A stretch of 17,470 bases of DNA, taken from CAYRFQ01 sp964423615 (GTDB lineage Bacteria; Planctomycetota; Planctomycetia; Gemmatales; Gemmataceae). The stretch is from NCBI GenBank assembly GCA_964423615.1, contig CAYRFQ010000137.1:1-17470 (forward strand), written 5' to 3'. The translations under genes and the position numbers were made by a program. Below are positions 15,188-17,470 of the stretch, in pieces (positions within the stretch are counted from its first letter, which is position 1; the number at the start of each line of letters is the position of its first letter). The notes under the pieces were generated by a model, which worked only from the letters and a program-made list of their open reading frames with translations, made no database searches and was not told where the DNA came from.

Positions 15188-15216
15188 TTGACAAAACAGA
15201 CTGACCAGTCTGTATT
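15188..15216 (+). promoter_or_regulatory. Promoter with third operator-like palindrome (before isochorismatase-family gene)
   Basis: TTGACA (15188-15193) is a perfect -35; TGTATT (15211-15216) is a 4/6 -10 at 17-nt spacing. Between them ACAGACTG-AC-CAGTCTGT (15196-15213) is a perfect palindrome. It shares the ACAGAC/GTCTGT half-sites of the tetR operator but with 6 nt rather than 2 nt between them. It begins 11 nt after the alpha/beta hydrolase stop codon. Confidence 0.75.
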
Positions 15217-15253
15217 TAATCCCGCTCCCCGGAGCAACACCAACTACTTCCAC

Positions 15254-15282
15254 GGCCTTGCTGAGTTTCCACCAGCAAGGCC
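15254..15282 (+). terminator. Leader hairpin, possible attenuator
   Basis: GGCCTTGCTG-N9-CAGCAAGGCC is a perfect 10-bp GC-rich stem followed by CGTTTAAAG. It lies downstream of the promoter at 15188 and 45 nt before the ATG at 15328, so it is in the 5' leader of the isochorismatase-family gene. It could terminate read-through from upstream, attenuate this gene, or stabilise its message. The T-run is only three bases. Confidence 0.5.
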
Positions 15283-15327
15283 CGTTTAAAGTAAAAAAGT
15301 CCACCCAGAAAGCAACGGAGCAAAATC

Positions 15328-16008
15328 ATGTCTTTACCCAATCCAGGTTTCCAAATCAGTCCAACAAACACGGCTTTGGTCATTACCGATCCTCAAAACG
15401 ATTTCCTCAGCCCTGAGGGCGTAACCTGGGGCGTCGTCGGAGAGAGTGTCACCAAAAACCGAACGGTCGAAAACATCGGATCACTGTTCAGGGCGGCCAA
15501 ATCAGCGAACATCCCAGTTTTCGTTTCGCCGCATTATTACTTCCCCCACGATCACCGATGGAAGTTCGAAGGGGCCTTGGAAAAGCTCATGCACGACATC
15601 AATATGTTTGACCGTAAGGGACCACTCAATCTGGAAGATTTCGAAGGCTCGGGAGCCGATTGGCTCGCTCCGTATAAGGAATACATCGACGACGGCGAAA
15701 CTGTTGTCGTTAGCCCACACAAAGTTTACGGCCCAGAAACCAACGACCTCGTCCTGCAACTTCGCAAACGTAACATCGACCAAGTGTTGCTGGGCGGAAT
15801 GTCGGCGAATCTGTGCGTGGAAAGCCATCTGCGTGAGTTGCTCGAACAAGGCTTTGAAGTTGCCGTTGTCCAAGATGCCACGGCGGCGGCGATTTTGCCC
15901 GACCTCGACGGATTCGCCGCGGCGACAACTAACTTCCGGATGTTAGCCAGTGAAGTCCTCAGCACCGACGGAGCCGTACAACGGTTGGAGCACATTCGAA
16001 AGAATTGA
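15328..16008 (+). CDS. Isochorismatase-family cysteine hydrolase
   Basis: A 226-residue cytoplasmic hydrolase of the isochorismatase-like superfamily, which includes nicotinamidases, N-carbamoyl hydrolases and ureidoacrylate hydrolases. The catalytic triad is visible: Asp21 (VITDPQNDF), Lys132 (SPHKVYG) and Cys163 (MSANLCVESH, the nucleophile). The cis-peptide region GGMSANLCVES fits a cysteine hydrolase rather than the enterobactin-pathway isochorismatase, and no siderophore genes are nearby. His69, His74 and His76 near a HYYFPHDHRW segment might shape the pocket. GGAG lies 7 nt before the ATG. The gene has its own operator-containing promoter and leader hairpin, and is the last gene of the TetR-linked cluster. 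The substrate is unknown. Confidence 0.93.
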   Translation: MSLPNPGFQISPTNTALVITDPQNDFLSPEGVTWGVVGESVTKNRTVENIGSLFRAAKSANIPVFVSPHYYFPHDHRWKFEGALEKLMHDINMFDRKGPLNLEDFEGSGADWLAPYKEYIDDGETVVVSPHKVYGPETNDLVLQLRKRNIDQVLLGGMSANLCVESHLRELLEQGFEVAVVQDATAAAILPDLDGFAAATTNFRMLASEVLSTDGAVQRLEHIRKN

Positions 16009-16095
16009 GGGAAAAAGAGAAGAACAGGCATCTGGTGTTGACTTCCTCTGCCTTTCTCGAACCGGCCTACCTGATGTTTGGGACCTGAGTGTTGT

Positions 16096-16820
16096 TCAAG
16101 AGTCAGTGATCGTTTGATCACTGTCGTTTTCGTCCATACTGATGATAAGTGTTTCTCCTTCGGGTAATGCCTCTCGCAAGATTTCTTGTTCAGATTCGCT
16201 CAGACGTAACTTGGGTTTCTAGGGTTGGTGCTGATAGCAGACCAACCCAGCGACCAAATGAACCAGGGCGTTGCAAGGACTGCGATGACGAGTATGACAA
16301 ATCTGGCACACGTTCTTGACCTCGTCGTTGATCGTCTCGATCAGGCTGCGTTTTCGCAACAACAATTTCTTGGCCAACGGTACCGGACGGTTTTTCCTGC
16401 TCCGGCGGATGGGATTCACCAACTTCAAATGATCAGAAAATAGGTCACTGAACAATTGGGCCGAGGTGTAACCCTTGTCGCTGAACAAACGACCGGTGAG
16501 TTTCTGGACCATGTCCGGCACGACTGCCCGGTCGTCGACATTGCCCGCTGTCAATCTCGCGGCCAACAGTTCGCCTTGATCATTGACGACGATGTCGAGT
16601 TTGAAACCAAAAACCCAGCCCCATCGAGCTCTTGCCCAAGGTCCTCAAAGACGAGGTTTCGACTGATCCTTTTAGTGCCACAGTCGGGCAATCGAATCAA
16701 GTCGAGGAACTAAATGCCGGTGCACGCTCCGATACAAAACGGCAGTTAGGCACACAGCGGTCCAGCCAATTTATTGAGGATTCACAAGAACTGGGAGTAC
16801 CTGACCAAGTTAGGGAACCC
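16096..16820 (-). pseudogene. Decayed IS982-family transposase
   Basis: Reading the minus strand across three frames reconstructs an IS982-type DDE transposase. In order: GFPNLVRYSQF, a stop (16782-16784), LNKLAGPLCA, a stop (16746-16748), LPFCIGACTGI, a stop (16710-16712), FLDLIRLPDCGTKRISRN, then two +1 shifts near 16635 and 16620, then GWVFGFKLDIVVNDQGELL, LTAGNVDDRAVVPDM, LFSDKGY, LLLRKRSLIETINDEVKN and HLVAGLVCYQHQP, a stop at 16219-16221, and a 40-codon tail starting KPKLRLSES in the same frame. The stops appear to replace sense codons of the ancestral gene. The catalytic D, D and E positions still look recognisable, but the gene cannot make a transposase. The N-terminus is missing or beyond recognition. 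The longest open piece is 16219-16566. Confidence 0.85.
16106..16122. repeat. 17-nt palindromic repeat, copy A
   Basis: GTGATCGTTTGATCACT occurs here and again at 17437-17453. It forms a stem GTGATC/GATCAC with a GTTT loop, extended by one more base pair (A16105-T16122) in this copy. It lies within the C-terminal tail of the transposase remnant, where the minus strand reads SDQTITD. Confidence 0.7.
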
Positions 16821-16892
16821 GGCTCATAGTGGAGCTTCCTCTATTGACGAGGAGGTTCCCATGTTCTTAAATAAACTTCCACTCCAAGACAG

Positions 16893-16976
16893 GCCGAAGT
16901 GGCGGAATTGGCAGACGCGCTAGATTCAGGTTCTAGTTGGGGCAACCCAGTGGAGGTTCGAGTCCTCTCTTCGGCA
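16893..16976 (+). tRNA. tRNA-Leu (anticodon CAG)
   Basis: A complete class II tRNA. The acceptor stem is GCCGAAG (16893-16899) with CTTCGGC (16969-16975) and discriminator A. The anticodon stem CTAGA/TCTAG encloses loop TTCAGGT with anticodon CAG at 16927-16929, decoding CUG. A long variable arm TGGG-GCAA-CCCA and a T arm with loop TTCGAGT follow. The 3' CCA is not encoded. The gene lies next to a truncated integrase, a common arrangement because tRNA 3' ends serve as attachment sites. Confidence 0.95.
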
Positions 16977-16988
16977 TTCTTCTTAACC

Positions 16989-17018
16989 CATTTCCTAGCA
17001 ATTGCTTAGGAAAATGGA
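16989..17018. repeat. Imperfect inverted repeat after tRNA-Leu
   Basis: CCATTTCCTAGC and GCTTAGGAAAATGG pair around an AATT loop with two single-base bulges. It begins 13 nt past the tRNA 3' end. It may be the tRNA terminator, although no T-run follows, or part of an attachment or accessory-protein site for the adjacent integrase. Confidence 0.4.
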
Positions 17019-17059
17019 TGGTGACTGAAACCGCTTCAAACCAACCTACCATGCTTGGG

Positions 17060-17080
17060 AATGGTAACAAAAATGGTAAC
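17060..17080 (+). repeat. Short direct repeat AATGGTAAC x2
   Basis: AATGGTAAC occurs at 17060-17068 and 17072-17080, 12 bases apart start to start. It lies between the tRNA and the integrase fragment, where arm-type binding sites of tyrosine recombinases are sometimes found. With only two copies this is suggestive only. Confidence 0.35.
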
Positions 17081-17132
17081 ATTGAGGCGGTCATAGGGAA
17101 TTCGTGTTGCACTAACTCCCAAGGAGTGCTAC

Positions 17133-17420
17133 ATGGCAGCCATCCAACAGCGAGGCAAAAGCATCCGTATCCTCTTCCGATTTCGCGGTAAACAGCGTTG
17201 TCTTCGTCTCGGAACGATTGACCTTGTCCAAGCTGAAAGTCACCTTGCGGAAGTCGAGGAACTGCTCGAACTTTTGAACAAAAGACGACTCACACTTCCA
17301 CCGGAAATCGATATTGTCACCTTTTTAGAACACGATGGAAAAGTCCCCGCAGACATCCCCATCACCCCTGCAACGACGCATGATCTCACGCTGGGAGAAC
17401 TGCAGCGGTCCTATTTCTGA
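17133..17420 (+). pseudogene. Truncated tyrosine recombinase (integrase), N-terminal fragment
   Basis: A 95-residue open frame resembling the N-terminal arm-binding portion of planctomycete tyrosine recombinases: MAAIQQRGKSIRILFRFRGK, then LRLGTIDLVQAESHLAEVEELL and HDLTLGELQRSY, where the core-binding SAM-like domain would begin. It stops with TGA at 17418-17420, and neither of the other forward frames in the remaining 50 bases looks like a continuation. A full enzyme is usually over 300 residues with a C-terminal R-H-R-Y catalytic domain, absent here. AAGGAG lies 9 nt before the ATG, so the fragment could still be translated. The position next to tRNA-Leu fits the remains of an integrated element. 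It could instead be the start of a gene interrupted by an insertion that continues past the window. Confidence 0.65.
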
Positions 17421-17436
17421 ACGTTCGCAAAAATTT

Positions 17437-17453
17437 GTGATCGTTTGATCACT
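17437..17453. repeat. 17-nt palindromic repeat, copy B
   Basis: This is the second copy of GTGATCGTTTGATCACT, 16 nt after the stop codon of the integrase fragment. Flanking sequence differs from copy A apart from a nearby run of T residues, so only the short palindrome is shared. Here it could act as a weak terminator for the fragment, or be an insertion boundary. Confidence 0.7.
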
Positions 17454-17470
17454 ACCAGTTTTGAATTTTT

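Noticed and set aside
15328..16008. Siderophore-pathway isochorismatase (EntB-like)
   Set aside because: There is no aryl carrier domain and no ent-type neighbour; the SANLCVES block and context fit a general cysteine hydrolase.
17060..17080. A CRISPR-like repeat pair
   Set aside because: Only two 9-nt copies with a 3-nt gap exist; there is no spacer-repeat array and no cas gene in the window.

Overview
The window reads as a chromosomal segment of a Planctomycetota-like bacterium. This placement is an inference from gene content: a secreted formylglycine-type sulfatase, many small exported proteins and lipoproteins of no known family, an exported two-BON-domain protein, an exported coiled-coil protein with a C-terminal beta-rich domain, and an IS982-type transposase remnant. 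No rRNA or other phylogenetic marker is present, so the assignment is moderate.

Layout. (1) 71-1750, minus strand: a secreted sulfatase. (2) 2245-5070, minus strand: five consecutive small exported helical proteins, four with lipoboxes and one with an ordinary signal peptide, packed closely enough to be at least partly one operon. Their function is unknown. (3) 5290-7940, minus strand: class I SAM methyltransferase, then hisC and hisB, the last two being histidine biosynthesis enzymes. (4) 8424-11525, plus strand: the two-BON-domain exported protein, an M42 metallo-aminopeptidase and a DCC (DUF393) thiol-disulfide oxidoreductase-like protein. (5) 11605-12881, minus strand: an exported coiled-coil protein and a small possible coiled-coil ORF upstream of it. 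(6) 12943-16008, plus strand: a TetR regulator, a lumazine-binding/NTF2-like small protein, an exported alpha/beta hydrolase with an Asp nucleophile, and an isochorismatase-family hydrolase. (7) 16096-17470: a decayed IS982 transposase, tRNA-Leu(CAG), the N-terminal piece of a tyrosine recombinase, and two copies of a 17-nt palindromic repeat.

The most coherent system is block 6. Operator-like palindromes built on ACAGAC/GTCTGT half-sites lie before tetR, before the NTF2-like gene and before the isochorismatase-family gene. Two of them sit between a perfect TTGACA -35 and a -10-like box, the usual arrangement for TetR repression. This suggests a TetR-controlled module that modifies or detoxifies small molecules, with the hydrolase outside the cytoplasm and the isochorismatase-like enzyme inside. 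A GC-rich hairpin in the leader of the last gene may add a second layer of control. The substrate is unknown.

The right end looks like a worn mobile-element landing site: a tRNA gene, a truncated integrase and a transposase with at least four stop codons and two frameshifts. I saw no CRISPR array, no rRNA, no second tRNA and no plasmid or replication origin.
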